Source: Streptomyces sp. M92
GTDB lineage: Bacteria > Actinomycetota > Actinomycetes > Streptomycetales > Streptomycetaceae
Reading direction: 5' to 3'
Length of the DNA: 64,000 nt
Assembly: GCF_028473745.1 (NCBI RefSeq)
Contig: NZ_CP101137.1
Span: forward strand, 3,286,001-3,350,000
In this document: piece after piece, positions 49,601-58,942 of the stretch
Layout: each line of letters opens with the position of its first letter
Numbering within the stretch: position 1 is the first letter of the stretch
The notes under the pieces: model-generated
The model's database searches: none
What the model was told of the DNA's origin: nothing
The model's input: only the letters and a program-made list of their open reading frames with translations
Position numbers and translations under genes: made by a program

Positions 49601-50727
49601 CGAAGTACACGGTCTACGGGACCGACTCGAGCTCGCCCCACCGCGTCGCTCCGCAACGCATCCGCTCCAACGAGTGGCGGTCCCTGGGCGCGTTCAAATT
49701 CACCGGCCAGGCCAAGGTGTCCCTGTCGAACATCACGCGGGAGGACGGCCGGGACATCGCCTGGGACGCCGTCGCCTTCCAGCCGCTGGGCTCCAAGCCC
49801 ACCCATGTGGTCGGCATGGGTGACTCCTTCGCCTCCGGCGAGGGCGCGTCACCGGACGGCGGCGACAGCTACTACCCGGAGACGGACTACCGGGAGGACG
49901 TCGGATCGAAGATCGGCAACGGCTGCCACAGGTCCGAGCACGCCTGGGTCCGTCAGGCGAAGCTGCCCGGCCGCTCCGAGTCCGTCGGTTCGGTCGCCGA
50001 CCGGTACGGCAACATCGACCTGTCCTTCGTGGCCTGTTCGGGAGCCCGTACCTACAACATCTGGTCCGGCGGTAAGACGCAGTACAACAGCGACTCACTG
50101 CCGCAGGTGGACCTCGGCTACCTCGACCAGAACACCGACATGGTGACCATCGCCATCGGCGGCAACGACTCGCTGTTCGTTCCGGTGATCAAGGAGTGCA
50201 TCTACGCGGCCGGGCTGAAGCTGTGCCAGGACGCGGAGATCGACAAGGAAGACCCGGACACCGGTGAGAAGACCGGTGAGAAGACCGGTCCGCTCAAGGA
50301 CTTCCTTCCTGGGTGGATCACCGACCAGGTCAAGCCGCGCATCGTCAAGGTGCTGAACCAGATCAAGACCAGGGCACCGAACGCCGAGATCGTCCTGGTG
50401 GGCTACCCGCCGCTGCTCAGCGGCAACGGTCAGTGCATCCCGGGCATCGGCACCGAGGAGGCTCCCTGGCTGAACGACGTAGTGGCTCCGCACCTGGCGG
50501 ACGAGATGGGCAACGCGGCCGCTGCGGTGGGTGCGACGTTCGTCAACCCGGCCGCCGAGTTCGAGGGCAAGGCCATCTGCGGTGACCCGGAGTCCATCAA
50601 CGGGATCGTGCTGTCGGGCAAGGCGGCGTACGACAACGGCGGCGTCGAGCCGTCGATGAAGTCCTTCCACCCGAAGGTCTCAGGGGCCCGGCTCTACGCC
50701 GACGCCCTGGAGCGCGTCCTCGGCTGA
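46693..50727 (+). CDS. Secreted multidomain protein: beta-rich N-region, transglycosylase-like middle, SGNH hydrolase C-domain
   Basis: 1,344 residues from the ATG at 46693 (GGAGAG upstream), which begins a clean signal peptide (RIPVTCAVAMAVALGTATPALA-DD); an ATG at 46654 overlapping the pcbC stop would bury it. Residues ~60-380 look like repeated beta-propeller strands; ~400-470 is a linker. A lysozyme/transglycosylase-like segment has FLGITAQESNMW (Glu ~554). A Cys-containing golvesin-like beta domain (VVVDNVNSG...) follows, then an SGNH hydrolase domain: GDSFASGEG (Ser ~1045), IGGNDS and SFHP (His ~1326). It is not a known beta-lactam biosynthetic gene. Function unknown; cell-wall or ester hydrolysis is plausible. 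Confidence 0.85.
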   Translation: MRLRRKLRPARIPVTCAVAMAVALGTATPALADDKPDDKAVSGWSDTPQPKPAEDKQGHKDRVPAEQRAKVLGSQYKKSDDLAWTTTGDATGFHLLVAKEAEGYRWKTAATLSEPGFFDTDTWIGNACVTGSGKYALVAYAPRTFTNEQELMARGAFTAAVDLTNGKVTKLRHQGSLAYFSPGCGAGDEGVISQYTDEKTTPDKNETRLITVNARTGKTSEPTTVKGQVTSAVPTERGIVAAQGNAVVKVGKNGRTELLTRTDNVPFNLSLTAEGGIAFLDRQRTRTASAAADGGPGALKSTSEVKYLPPGGGKPRVLVKGNLTDFDLTRSADGTAIVTGKAKTVGTLPESVRNPGGIQKDAVASTKGRAATKSAWADGRDHRIRADEYDKARSATISLHHLPTGNEPVMEAHPEAATLNDNEAAGTGVSPTTAGKKPGAKAQGEGSASSGATTSGVSTAASATSIAEPESVRTCSVERGNPEKQAFQPKPRQIEWAVNRAIEGTLDQHVYRPADWKNMGMGSYRPQALVGGLTPLSGGGRIPAQVFLGITAQESNMWQATRYAAPGTTANSLIGNYYGLVHDAHGGVDDPWAINWREADCGYGITQVTDGMRLPNKPYPDGTVRPSKPRAYQEAVALDYTANVAGGVNILAEKWNQTRNAGMVINNGDPAGLENWFFALWAYNSGFYPQSQAGENDGQWGVGWANNPANPTYRPNRTPFLENAGGGDDYSHAAEPQYWPYPEKVLGWAARPLEALEEPGKMVHGYRAAWWTSSLNRTTVKPPADLFCTGSNQCDPSKIGDGASNDSPATGPCQRTDWKCWWSTSVEWKSCEAGQCGHELFRFNDTYPEEADGNSHPPRCSDGLPSGTVVVDNVNSGTQLAGSNARRCSSYADSDGTFAFDFSTASGRMNTHQIGAGRGNHLWFSTTRTPQDPDASRMKVTGTWTAPTSVSGWNRVLVHMPSIAARSQQAKYTVYGTDSSSPHRVAPQRIRSNEWRSLGAFKFTGQAKVSLSNITREDGRDIAWDAVAFQPLGSKPTHVVGMGDSFASGEGASPDGGDSYYPETDYREDVGSKIGNGCHRSEHAWVRQAKLPGRSESVGSVADRYGNIDLSFVACSGARTYNIWSGGKTQYNSDSLPQVDLGYLDQNTDMVTIAIGGNDSLFVPVIKECIYAAGLKLCQDAEIDKEDPDTGEKTGEKTGPLKDFLPGWITDQVKPRIVKVLNQIKTRAPNAEIVLVGYPPLLSGNGQCIPGIGTEEAPWLNDVVAPHLADEMGNAAAAVGATFVNPAAEFEGKAICGDPESINGIVLSGKAAYDNGGVEPSMKSFHPKVSGARLYADALERVLG

Positions 50728-50767
50728 ACCGTACGATCATCACGGCCCGACCGGCCGTGAAATCCCC

Positions 50768-50812
50768 AGAGCGGGCCTCCACCAGCCGGAAACAGCGGTG
50801 GAGGCCCGCTCT
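50768..50812 (+). terminator. Strong terminator after the SGNH gene
   Basis: Perfect 16-bp arms (50768-50783 and 50797-50812) around a 13-nt loop, 41 bp past the stop. It closes the lat-pcbAB-pcbC-SGNH unit. Confidence 0.88.
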
Positions 50813-50825
50813 CCCGATTCTCTGG

Positions 50826-51224
50826 ATGATCATGAATCACGTACGCACCCTGAAGGCCGCCGTGGTCACGATTGCCGCGACGGCGGCCTGCCACCTCACG
50901 ATGAATGCCGGGCTCGCGTGGGCCCGCGGTCAGGAGTCGGACCATCCGAACGACTGGGCCGGCACGGTCGAATTCGGTGTCACTCTCCTCGCCACGTGGA
51001 TGCTGATGCCTCTGATGCTGTGGATCGGGATGCGCGTCCTCGGCGAACGGCGCACCCAACTCCAGTTCATCGTCGCCGCACTGTTGTGGATCGTCGTTTC
51101 CCTGATGTACGTCGACGATGTCGACCGCCCGGGCGGGCACATGCCGGCGCCGGCCCTGGTCGTATTCGTCCTGGTGGGCGCACTCCTCGGTGCCCACAAC
51201 CCCGAGTCCGCCCGTAACGACTGA
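50826..51224 (+). CDS. Small membrane protein of unknown function
   Basis: 132 residues from the ATG at 50826, chosen because earlier in-frame starts would lie inside the terminator hairpin; no good ribosome binding site. Four hydrophobic segments are predicted (around TLKAAVVTIAATAACHL, FGVTLLATWMLMPLMLWIG, LQFIVAALLWIVVSLMYV and PAPALVVFVLVGALLGA), with a short hydrophilic loop HPNDWAG between the first two. I do not recognise the family. It stands alone between a strong terminator and the cmcI operator array. Confidence 0.62.
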   Translation: MIMNHVRTLKAAVVTIAATAACHLTMNAGLAWARGQESDHPNDWAGTVEFGVTLLATWMLMPLMLWIGMRVLGERRTQLQFIVAALLWIVVSLMYVDDVDRPGGHMPAPALVVFVLVGALLGAHNPESARND

Positions 51225-51234
51225 GAGAAAGGCG

Positions 51235-51290
51235 CGAATAGAATTCGGAGAGAGCTTAAAGAGGCAGTCAAGAGTGGTGCGGATTAGCAT
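51235..51290 (+). promoter_or_regulatory. SARP-type operator array and -10 hexamer upstream of cmcI
   Basis: Four heptamers at exact 11-bp spacing: CGAATAG (51235), CGGAGAG (51246), TAAAGAG (51257) and TCAAGAG (51268), then 10 bp, then TAGCAT (51285-51290), a good TANNNT -10. Geometry is identical to the lat array. It should drive the operon starting with cmcI, 65 bp further on. Confidence 0.82.
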
Positions 51291-51354
51291 TTGAGTTGCG
51301 AAATGTAGTTCACGGGCCAGGGTTCGTCGACGCTTTGGCAGACAGGAGAACGAA

Positions 51355-52053
51355 GTGAGCGGCCACGCCAATAAGGAGTTCCTGGACCTGAACATGTTCC
51401 GTGGCGTAGGGGAAGACCCGGTGTACCGCCCCCCTGTGCTGACGGACCGGCCGCGCGACTGGCCACTGGACCAGTGGGCCGACGCGCCCCGTGATCTGGG
51501 GTACGCGGAGTTCGCGCGCTATCACTGGCGCGGTCTGCGGATACTCAAGGACCCGGACACGCAGACGGCACTCCACGATCTGGTCTACGAGGTCAAGCCA
51601 CGCACGATCGTCGAACTCGGCGTGTACAGCGGAGGCTCGCTGCTCTGGTTCCGTGACCTGACCAGGCTCATGGGAATCGACTGCCAGGTCATCGGGATCG
51701 ACCGGGACCTTTCCCGGTGCCAGATCCCCGACTCGGAGAAGTCCGGCATCACCCTGCGTGAAGCCGACTGCGCCGACCTGGAGACGTACGAACCGCTCCG
51801 CGACGCGGCGCATCCGATGATCTTCCTCGACGACGCCCACGCCAACACGTTCAACGTCATGAGGTGGGCCGTCGATCACCTGCTCGAACAGGGCGACTAC
51901 TTCGTCATCGAGGACATGATTCCCTACTGGCACAAGTGCAGCCCTCGTCTGCTGGTCGAGTACCTCTCGACGTTCCGCAAGGAACTGACGATGGACATGG
52001 TGTACGCGAACGCGAGCGCGCAGCTGGACCGCGGTGTGTTCCGGCGGACATGA
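51355..52053 (+). CDS. cmcI: Cephalosporin 7-alpha-hydroxylase/methyltransferase component CmcI
   Basis: 232 residues; GTG with AGGAGA about 6 bp upstream. The Rossmann-fold SAM-binding motif IVELGVYSGGSLLWF, acidic VIGIDRDLSRC and metal-site DDAHAN are those of the CmcI family. With CmcJ it installs the 7-alpha-methoxy group on the cephem nucleus that defines cephamycins: hydroxylation at C-7 then O-methylation with S-adenosylmethionine. The division of labour between CmcI and CmcJ has been debated. It is first in an eight-gene plus-strand run behind a SARP-type promoter. Confidence 0.93.
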   Translation: MSGHANKEFLDLNMFRGVGEDPVYRPPVLTDRPRDWPLDQWADAPRDLGYAEFARYHWRGLRILKDPDTQTALHDLVYEVKPRTIVELGVYSGGSLLWFRDLTRLMGIDCQVIGIDRDLSRCQIPDSEKSGITLREADCADLETYEPLRDAAHPMIFLDDAHANTFNVMRWAVDHLLEQGDYFVIEDMIPYWHKCSPRLLVEYLSTFRKELTMDMVYANASAQLDRGVFRRT

Positions 52054-52095
52054 CATGTGAGCAGGCGTGCGGGGCAGGGCCGCGGGAAGGGCACC

Positions 52096-53954
<1,859 letters not shown>

Positions 53955-54008
53955 GGGTCACGTTCCTGATCACGCACTCCGTATGCCACACGTTGAGGGA
54001 GCAAGTAC

Positions 54009-54752
54009 ATGGAGCACAGGTCCGATGCCGTTTTCCGGAAGCCTTCGATCTTCAGGGAGGGCATACGGGAGTACGCGGAGCGGTCCTCTTCGCCGCTCTC
54101 GGCCGAGCTGGCGGACATAGCCGCGGAGACCGCGCGGGCCGTTCCCGAGTGGGCGGACATCTCGACGGCTCCCACGCAGGTGGCCTTCCTGCAGATGCTG
54201 CTGACCACGGGCCGAATGGAACGCGTGCTGGAGGTGGGCACCTTCACCGGCCACGGCACGGTCGCCATGGCCGCGGCCCTGCCGGACGACGGCGAGATCA
54301 TCACCATCGACAACTACGTGGCGGACAAGCGCGCCCAGGACGTGGCGAACCAGGCGTTCGCCCGTAGCCCGCACCAGCACAAGATCAAGACCGTGCTGGA
54401 GGAGGCTCTGCCGGCTCTCCAGAACGTCACCGGAGACTTCGACCTCATCTTCCTCGACGCGGACAAGCCCAACTACATCACGTACTTCGAGACCATCCTC
54501 GCCCGCGGTCTCCTGCGACCGCGGGGCCTGCTCGTCGTCGACAACACCATGTGGGGCGGTGAGGTTCTCGAACTGCGCGAGCTGCCGCCCCTCGAGGAGG
54601 CGACGTCCGGCGAGGAGTGGGTGGACCGCATGTTCGCCAGCTGGGCGCACGACGTGGTCAGGTTCAACAAGCACATTGTCCAGGACCCGCGGGTGCGCAC
54701 CGCGCTGCTCACCGTCCACGACGGTATGACCGTCGTTCAGCTGGCGTCGTGA
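54009..54752 (+). CDS. Class I O-methyltransferase, CCoAOMT family
   Basis: 247 residues; ATG with GGGAG 6 bp upstream. SAM motif I is VLEVGTFTGHGT (~73-84), the metal ligands are in FLDADKPNY (D150, D152) and VVDNTMWGG (D178, N179), the arrangement of caffeoyl-CoA-type methyltransferases. The family methylates catechols or related oxygens. Here I infer O-methylation of the enol of 4-hydroxyphenylpyruvate, or of its hydroxycinnamoyl equivalent, to give an alpha-methoxycinnamate side chain. The stop overlaps the CoA ligase start by 4 bp. It is not a cephamycin C gene. Confidence 0.85.
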   Translation: MEHRSDAVFRKPSIFREGIREYAERSSSPLSAELADIAAETARAVPEWADISTAPTQVAFLQMLLTTGRMERVLEVGTFTGHGTVAMAAALPDDGEIITIDNYVADKRAQDVANQAFARSPHQHKIKTVLEEALPALQNVTGDFDLIFLDADKPNYITYFETILARGLLRPRGLLVVDNTMWGGEVLELRELPPLEEATSGEEWVDRMFASWAHDVVRFNKHIVQDPRVRTALLTVHDGMTVVQLAS

Positions 54753-56350
54753 CCGGGCAGGGCGGTATAGGGCTTTCGGTGGGCATGATGCTGCGGCGGG
54801 CGGGCGCTGTGGCACCCGGCAAGGAGATACGCGAGGTGGACCTCGCCGGGAGACCCATGGGGAAGTCCTGGGGAGCCTTGCGAGAGCGCGTGGGACGGCT
54901 CGTCGACGCCCTGTCGCGTCTCGGCGTCGACGAGGGCGACGCGGTGGCGACGTTCGCCTGGAACAGCACACGTCACCTCGAATGGTTCTTCGGTGTGCCG
55001 ATGGCGGGCGCCAAGCTGGTGCCGGTCAACGTCCGGTTCTCCGACGAACAGATCGAGTGGGTCGTGGCCCACGCGAACGCCCGGGTGATGGTGGTCGATG
55101 CCTCGCTGACCGGACAGGTGGCGAAGCTGCTGCCCCGCCTCGGCTCGGTGCACGTGTTCGTCGTGCTGCCGGACGGGGGCGAGGTGGATCCCGCGTTCGC
55201 CGACGCGGTCGACTACGAGCGCCTGTTGGCCGAAGCCGAGCCGGTCGAGCCGCCCGACGTGGCAGAGGACCGGGTCGCCTGCGTCTGCTACACGGGCGGT
55301 ACCACGGACAACCCCAAAGGTGTCGCGCACTCGCACCGGTCACTGGTCCTGCACTCGCTCGCCGTGTGCGCGGCCGACGCCTACGCGATCTCCGAGCGTG
55401 ACGTGGTCCTCCCGCTGACCCCCCTGTTCCACGCCGCCGCCTGGGGAATGCCCTACGCGGCGGCCATGACCGGCGCCGGCCTGGTGTTCGCCGGACCCCA
55501 CCTGAACCCCAAGGCCATCGGGGAGACCCTGAAGCGCGAAGGGGTCACCCTTTCGGCCGGCGTCCCCAGCTTCTGGCTGGCGCTGGACAAGATGGAGCCC
55601 GCCGAAGAGGTGTTCGCCTCCCTGGAGCGCATCATCTGCGGTGGCTCGGCGATTCCTTCGGGCCTGGTCCACCGGTACGCCGACCGCGGCGTGACGATGC
55701 GGCAGGGGCTCGGCATGACGGAGAACATGGCGCTGGTCGCCCTGACGGACGTCCGGAGCTCCCATACGTCCTTGCCCCTGGACAAGCGGCTCGAACTGCA
55801 CCACACCCAGGGCCTGGCCGTTCCGGGAGTCGAGTTGCGGCTGGTCGGCGACTCGGGCGAGGTGCTGCCGCACGACGGAGTGACCCAGGGAGAACTGGAG
55901 GTCAGGTCACTCTGGGGAGCGACGCGCTACGAGAACCCGGACCGCGTCGACGGCTCGAGGTTCCACGACGGCTGGCTGCGCAGCGGCGACATCGCGACCA
56001 TCGACACCGAGGGGTACGTTCGCATCACCGACCGCAGCAAGGACCTCATCAAGTCGGGTGGGGAGTGGATCAGTTCCATCGCGGTCGAGTCCGCACTCAT
56101 GGAGCACCCCGACGTGAGTGAGGCGGCCGTCGTGGCGATGCCGGACGACCGGTGGCAGGAGCGCCCGCTCGCCGTGGTCGTGGCGCGCCCGGGCGCCGAG
56201 GTCGCGGCCGAGAACCTGAGGGCCTTCCTGCGGAACCGGCTGATCAAGTGGTGGATGCCGGACCGTTTCGAGTTCGTGTCCGAGATCCCGAAGACCGCCA
56301 CCAACAAGTTCGACAAGAAGGCGCTGCGCAGCCGTTTCACAGGTCACTGA
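54749..56350 (+). CDS. Acyl/aryl-CoA ligase (adenylate-forming)
   Basis: 533 residues from the GTG at 54749, coupled to the methyltransferase (GTGA overlap); starts around 54779-54785 are alternatives. Adenylation motifs: P-loop YTGGTTDNPKGVAHSHRS (~180), MRQGLGMTEN, the DGWLRSGDIATID motif, RITDRSKDLIKSGGEWISS hinge and catalytic lysine K520 in NKFDKKAL. It resembles medium/long-chain and aryl-CoA ligases. The proposed role is to activate the (alpha-methoxy)hydroxycinnamate to its CoA ester for transfer to the cephem. Substrate is inferred from context only. Confidence 0.85.
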   Translation: MTGQGGIGLSVGMMLRRAGAVAPGKEIREVDLAGRPMGKSWGALRERVGRLVDALSRLGVDEGDAVATFAWNSTRHLEWFFGVPMAGAKLVPVNVRFSDEQIEWVVAHANARVMVVDASLTGQVAKLLPRLGSVHVFVVLPDGGEVDPAFADAVDYERLLAEAEPVEPPDVAEDRVACVCYTGGTTDNPKGVAHSHRSLVLHSLAVCAADAYAISERDVVLPLTPLFHAAAWGMPYAAAMTGAGLVFAGPHLNPKAIGETLKREGVTLSAGVPSFWLALDKMEPAEEVFASLERIICGGSAIPSGLVHRYADRGVTMRQGLGMTENMALVALTDVRSSHTSLPLDKRLELHHTQGLAVPGVELRLVGDSGEVLPHDGVTQGELEVRSLWGATRYENPDRVDGSRFHDGWLRSGDIATIDTEGYVRITDRSKDLIKSGGEWISSIAVESALMEHPDVSEAAVVAMPDDRWQERPLAVVVARPGAEVAAENLRAFLRNRLIKWWMPDRFEFVSEIPKTATNKFDKKALRSRFTGH

Positions 56351-56396
56351 CCCAGGCGGCCACACCGCTCAGCCGTAGACGACGGAGGCATCGCGC

Positions 56397-57518
56397 ATGC
56401 GACTGCACAACACCGGAGCCTGGCAACCGGGCGACCCGGAGGGCAACCGACGCTTCGTCACGACCCACTCGGCGGACCACCCGCTCACGCTCATCTCCGG
56501 GGAGACCCTGGGACCGGTGACGATGTCCTACGAGGCCTGGGGCGACCTCGACGCGGACCGGAGCAACGCGGTACTGATCCTGCCCCCGCTGAGCATGAGC
56601 AGCCACGCGGCGGGACCGGAGGGACCGGGACACCCCGCGGAGGGTTGGTGGGACAGCCTGGTCGGACCCGGCAAACCCGTCGACACCAGCCGCTTCCACG
56701 TCGTCGTCGTCAACAACCTCGGCGGCTGCGACGGCAGCACCGGGCCCGCCAGTCTCGACGCGGAGGGAAGAGTCTGGGCCTCACGGTTCCCCGCGCTCGA
56801 CGTGGTGGACCAGGTCAACGCCGAGGCGGCGCTGGCCGACGCCCTGGGAATCGAGCGCTGGCACACCGTCATCGGCATGTCCATCGGCGGGGCACGGGCT
56901 CTGGAATGGGCGGTCTCGCGTCCCGAGCGGGTGGGCCGGCTCCTGCTCCTGGCCGTGGCGGCGGCCACCCGCGTCGAACAGGCCGGGCACACCCAGGTGG
57001 AACTGGAGATGATCCGGCAGGACCCCCATTTCCACGGAGGTGATTTCTACCATCTCCCCGAAGGGTGCGGGCCCCGTACCGGCCTCTCGCTCGCCCGTAG
57101 CTTCTCGCACATTCGCTATGGAACGGAGGCCTACTGGCAGGAACGGTTCGGCGGACAGGCGTGGTACCACGCATCGGACGACTGCCATGCCGAGTTCCGT
57201 GAATACGTACTGGCGCAGGGTGACAAGGTGTGGGAGCGCTTCGACGCCAACTGCTTCCTGGTGCTTTCCCGCACTGCGCTGAGTGCCACCGTGGCGCGCG
57301 GCCGCAGAAACATCGCCGAAGCGCTCGCACGCATCACCTGTCCCACTCATGTCGTCGGCTTCTCCACGGACCGCGCCTACCCCAGTGAGACACAGCGCGA
57401 ACTGGCGAGCGGAATTCGAGGAGCGCAGGCACACATTCTGGAGTCGGAACTCGGGCACTACAGTTTCCTTCTCTCTCCCAAGTTGCTGGAGCCTCACCTG
57501 CGTACTGTGCTCGGGTAG
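56397..57518 (+). CDS. Homoserine O-acetyltransferase-family acyltransferase, CefG-like
   Basis: 373 residues; ATG with GGAGG 8-9 bp upstream. An alpha/beta-hydrolase fold with oxyanion and CoA-site motif LGGCDGSTGPASL, nucleophile S162 in an unusual elbow GMSIGG (family norm SMGGM), D325 (FSTDRAYP) and H354 (ELGHYSFLL). The segment that usually reads HALTGSSHAAG is PPLSMSSHAAG, so substrate contacts differ from true homoserine enzymes. Fungal CefG, which acetylates deacetylcephalosporin C at the 3'-hydroxyl, is in this family. Here transfer of an arylpropenoyl group from CoA to that hydroxyl is inferred, replacing the absent carbamoyltransferase. Confidence 0.85.
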   Translation: MRLHNTGAWQPGDPEGNRRFVTTHSADHPLTLISGETLGPVTMSYEAWGDLDADRSNAVLILPPLSMSSHAAGPEGPGHPAEGWWDSLVGPGKPVDTSRFHVVVVNNLGGCDGSTGPASLDAEGRVWASRFPALDVVDQVNAEAALADALGIERWHTVIGMSIGGARALEWAVSRPERVGRLLLLAVAAATRVEQAGHTQVELEMIRQDPHFHGGDFYHLPEGCGPRTGLSLARSFSHIRYGTEAYWQERFGGQAWYHASDDCHAEFREYVLAQGDKVWERFDANCFLVLSRTALSATVARGRRNIAEALARITCPTHVVGFSTDRAYPSETQRELASGIRGAQAHILESELGHYSFLLSPKLLEPHLRTVLG

Positions 57519-57545
57519 AGGACCCTTTTTGACACGAGGGCAGGC

Positions 57546-58910
57546 ATGTCGCAAACCGTTACCCTCGCCGAGGACGAGAACCTGGCACTGGTTCTGAAAG
57601 TTCTTCCGGCGATCATCGTGATCCTCATTACCTCCGCCGTCTGCGGCCGACTGGCGATCCTGGTGAAGCAGCCGCGGGTACTCGGAGAAATGGTCGCAGG
57701 CGTGCTTCTCGGCCCGACCCTTTTCGGAGCGCTCTTCCCCGGGGTTCAGCAGCAGATCTTCACCGATGAGGTGAAGCCGATCCTGTACGTGCTGAGCACC
57801 ATCGGCCTCACGTTGTTCATGTTCCTCGTCGGATCCGGCCTCGAGCCCGGCGGCAGTGAGGCGAAGCGCGAGGCCAGACACGCGGGGGTGCTGGCCGTCT
57901 CGGGAGTGGCCTTCCCCCTCGCGCTCGGTGCGGGGGCCGGGTACCTGCTGCACGAGAGGGTGTCCCGGCCCGACGTCAGCGAGCTCGAGTTCGCCCTGTT
58001 CATCGGTGGAGCCCTGTCCGTCACCGCGTTCCCGATGCTCGCCCGCATCCTCTACGAGCGGAATCTGCAGAACTCCCGGCTGGGACGGATCTCCCTGCTC
58101 GGGGCGTCGCTCGACGACGCGTTCGCGTGGTGCCTGCTTGCCGTGCTGACCGCCATGAGCGCCGACGCCGGCAGCGCCGAGGCGCTGCGGACGATCGGCC
58201 TGGCCGTGGTGTTCGTGATCGCCATGCTCTTCGGGGTGTCCCGTCTGCTGAAGCCGCTCGGGGACCGCGTCGAACGCACCAAGGAATTCGGGTTCGACCA
58301 GATGTATCTGGTCATGGGCGTCGTTCTGCTCGCCGGTCTGTTCACCGACTACATCGGAATCTATTCGGTGTTCGGCGGGTTCATCGCCGGGCTTGCCATG
58401 CCGCGCAACTCGGCGTTCAGGACCGCCCTGCACGACCGTATGATGGACATTGTCTGTGTGCTTCTCCTCCCCATATTCTTCGCCTTCTCGGGCCTGAACA
58501 CCCAATTGAACGGCCTGGCCGGCTGGGCTATGATCATGCCCTTCCTGCTGTTTCTGCTGGCTGGGTTCGTGGGCAAGTACTTCGGATGCGGGCTTGCCGT
58601 TCGATCGATCGGCCTGTCCTGGCGCGAGTCGTTTGCGGTCGGGGGTCTGATGAACGCCCGCGGGCTCATGATCCTCATCTTCATCAACGTCGGCCTGGCC
58701 CAGAATATGATTACCCAGGAAGTCTTCTCCATGCTGGTACTGGTCGCCGTGATCACCACAGCGACGGCCATACCGCTGTATCGATGGTCTTTGCCCGAAC
58801 GTCTTGAGAAGAATGCATCCACACGCGAATTGATCTCGAAAGAAGACAATGTGCTCGATCCCTCCGCTCTCGAGGGGCCGCCGCGAGATCTCGAGCAGTC
58901 CCAGCGGTAG
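57546..58910 (+). CDS. Cation/proton antiporter, CPA2 (Kef/NapA-like) family
   Basis: 454 residues with about 12 membrane segments. The N-terminal ILVKQPRVLGEMVAGVLLGPTLFG, the middle FIGGALSVTAFPMLARIL and FGGFIAGLAMPRNSAFR are the family's conserved helices. It exchanges sodium or potassium for protons at the cytoplasmic membrane. It follows the acyltransferase by 27 bp, within the cmcI operon. Cephamycin C clusters carry an MFS-type CmcT at the equivalent functional position; this protein may support export or pH/ion balance during antibiotic production, which the sequence cannot show. Confidence 0.88.
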   Translation: MSQTVTLAEDENLALVLKVLPAIIVILITSAVCGRLAILVKQPRVLGEMVAGVLLGPTLFGALFPGVQQQIFTDEVKPILYVLSTIGLTLFMFLVGSGLEPGGSEAKREARHAGVLAVSGVAFPLALGAGAGYLLHERVSRPDVSELEFALFIGGALSVTAFPMLARILYERNLQNSRLGRISLLGASLDDAFAWCLLAVLTAMSADAGSAEALRTIGLAVVFVIAMLFGVSRLLKPLGDRVERTKEFGFDQMYLVMGVVLLAGLFTDYIGIYSVFGGFIAGLAMPRNSAFRTALHDRMMDIVCVLLLPIFFAFSGLNTQLNGLAGWAMIMPFLLFLLAGFVGKYFGCGLAVRSIGLSWRESFAVGGLMNARGLMILIFINVGLAQNMITQEVFSMLVLVAVITTATAIPLYRWSLPERLEKNASTRELISKEDNVLDPSALEGPPRDLEQSQR

Positions 58911-58942
58911 CGGAAGACGGGCCGGAAAAGAGAGGCAAGGAC

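Noticed and set aside
56397..57518. Housekeeping methionine gene metX (homoserine acetyltransferase)
   Set aside because: Located inside the antibiotic operon with altered active-site motifs and no methionine gene neighbours; a tailoring acyltransferase is more likely.
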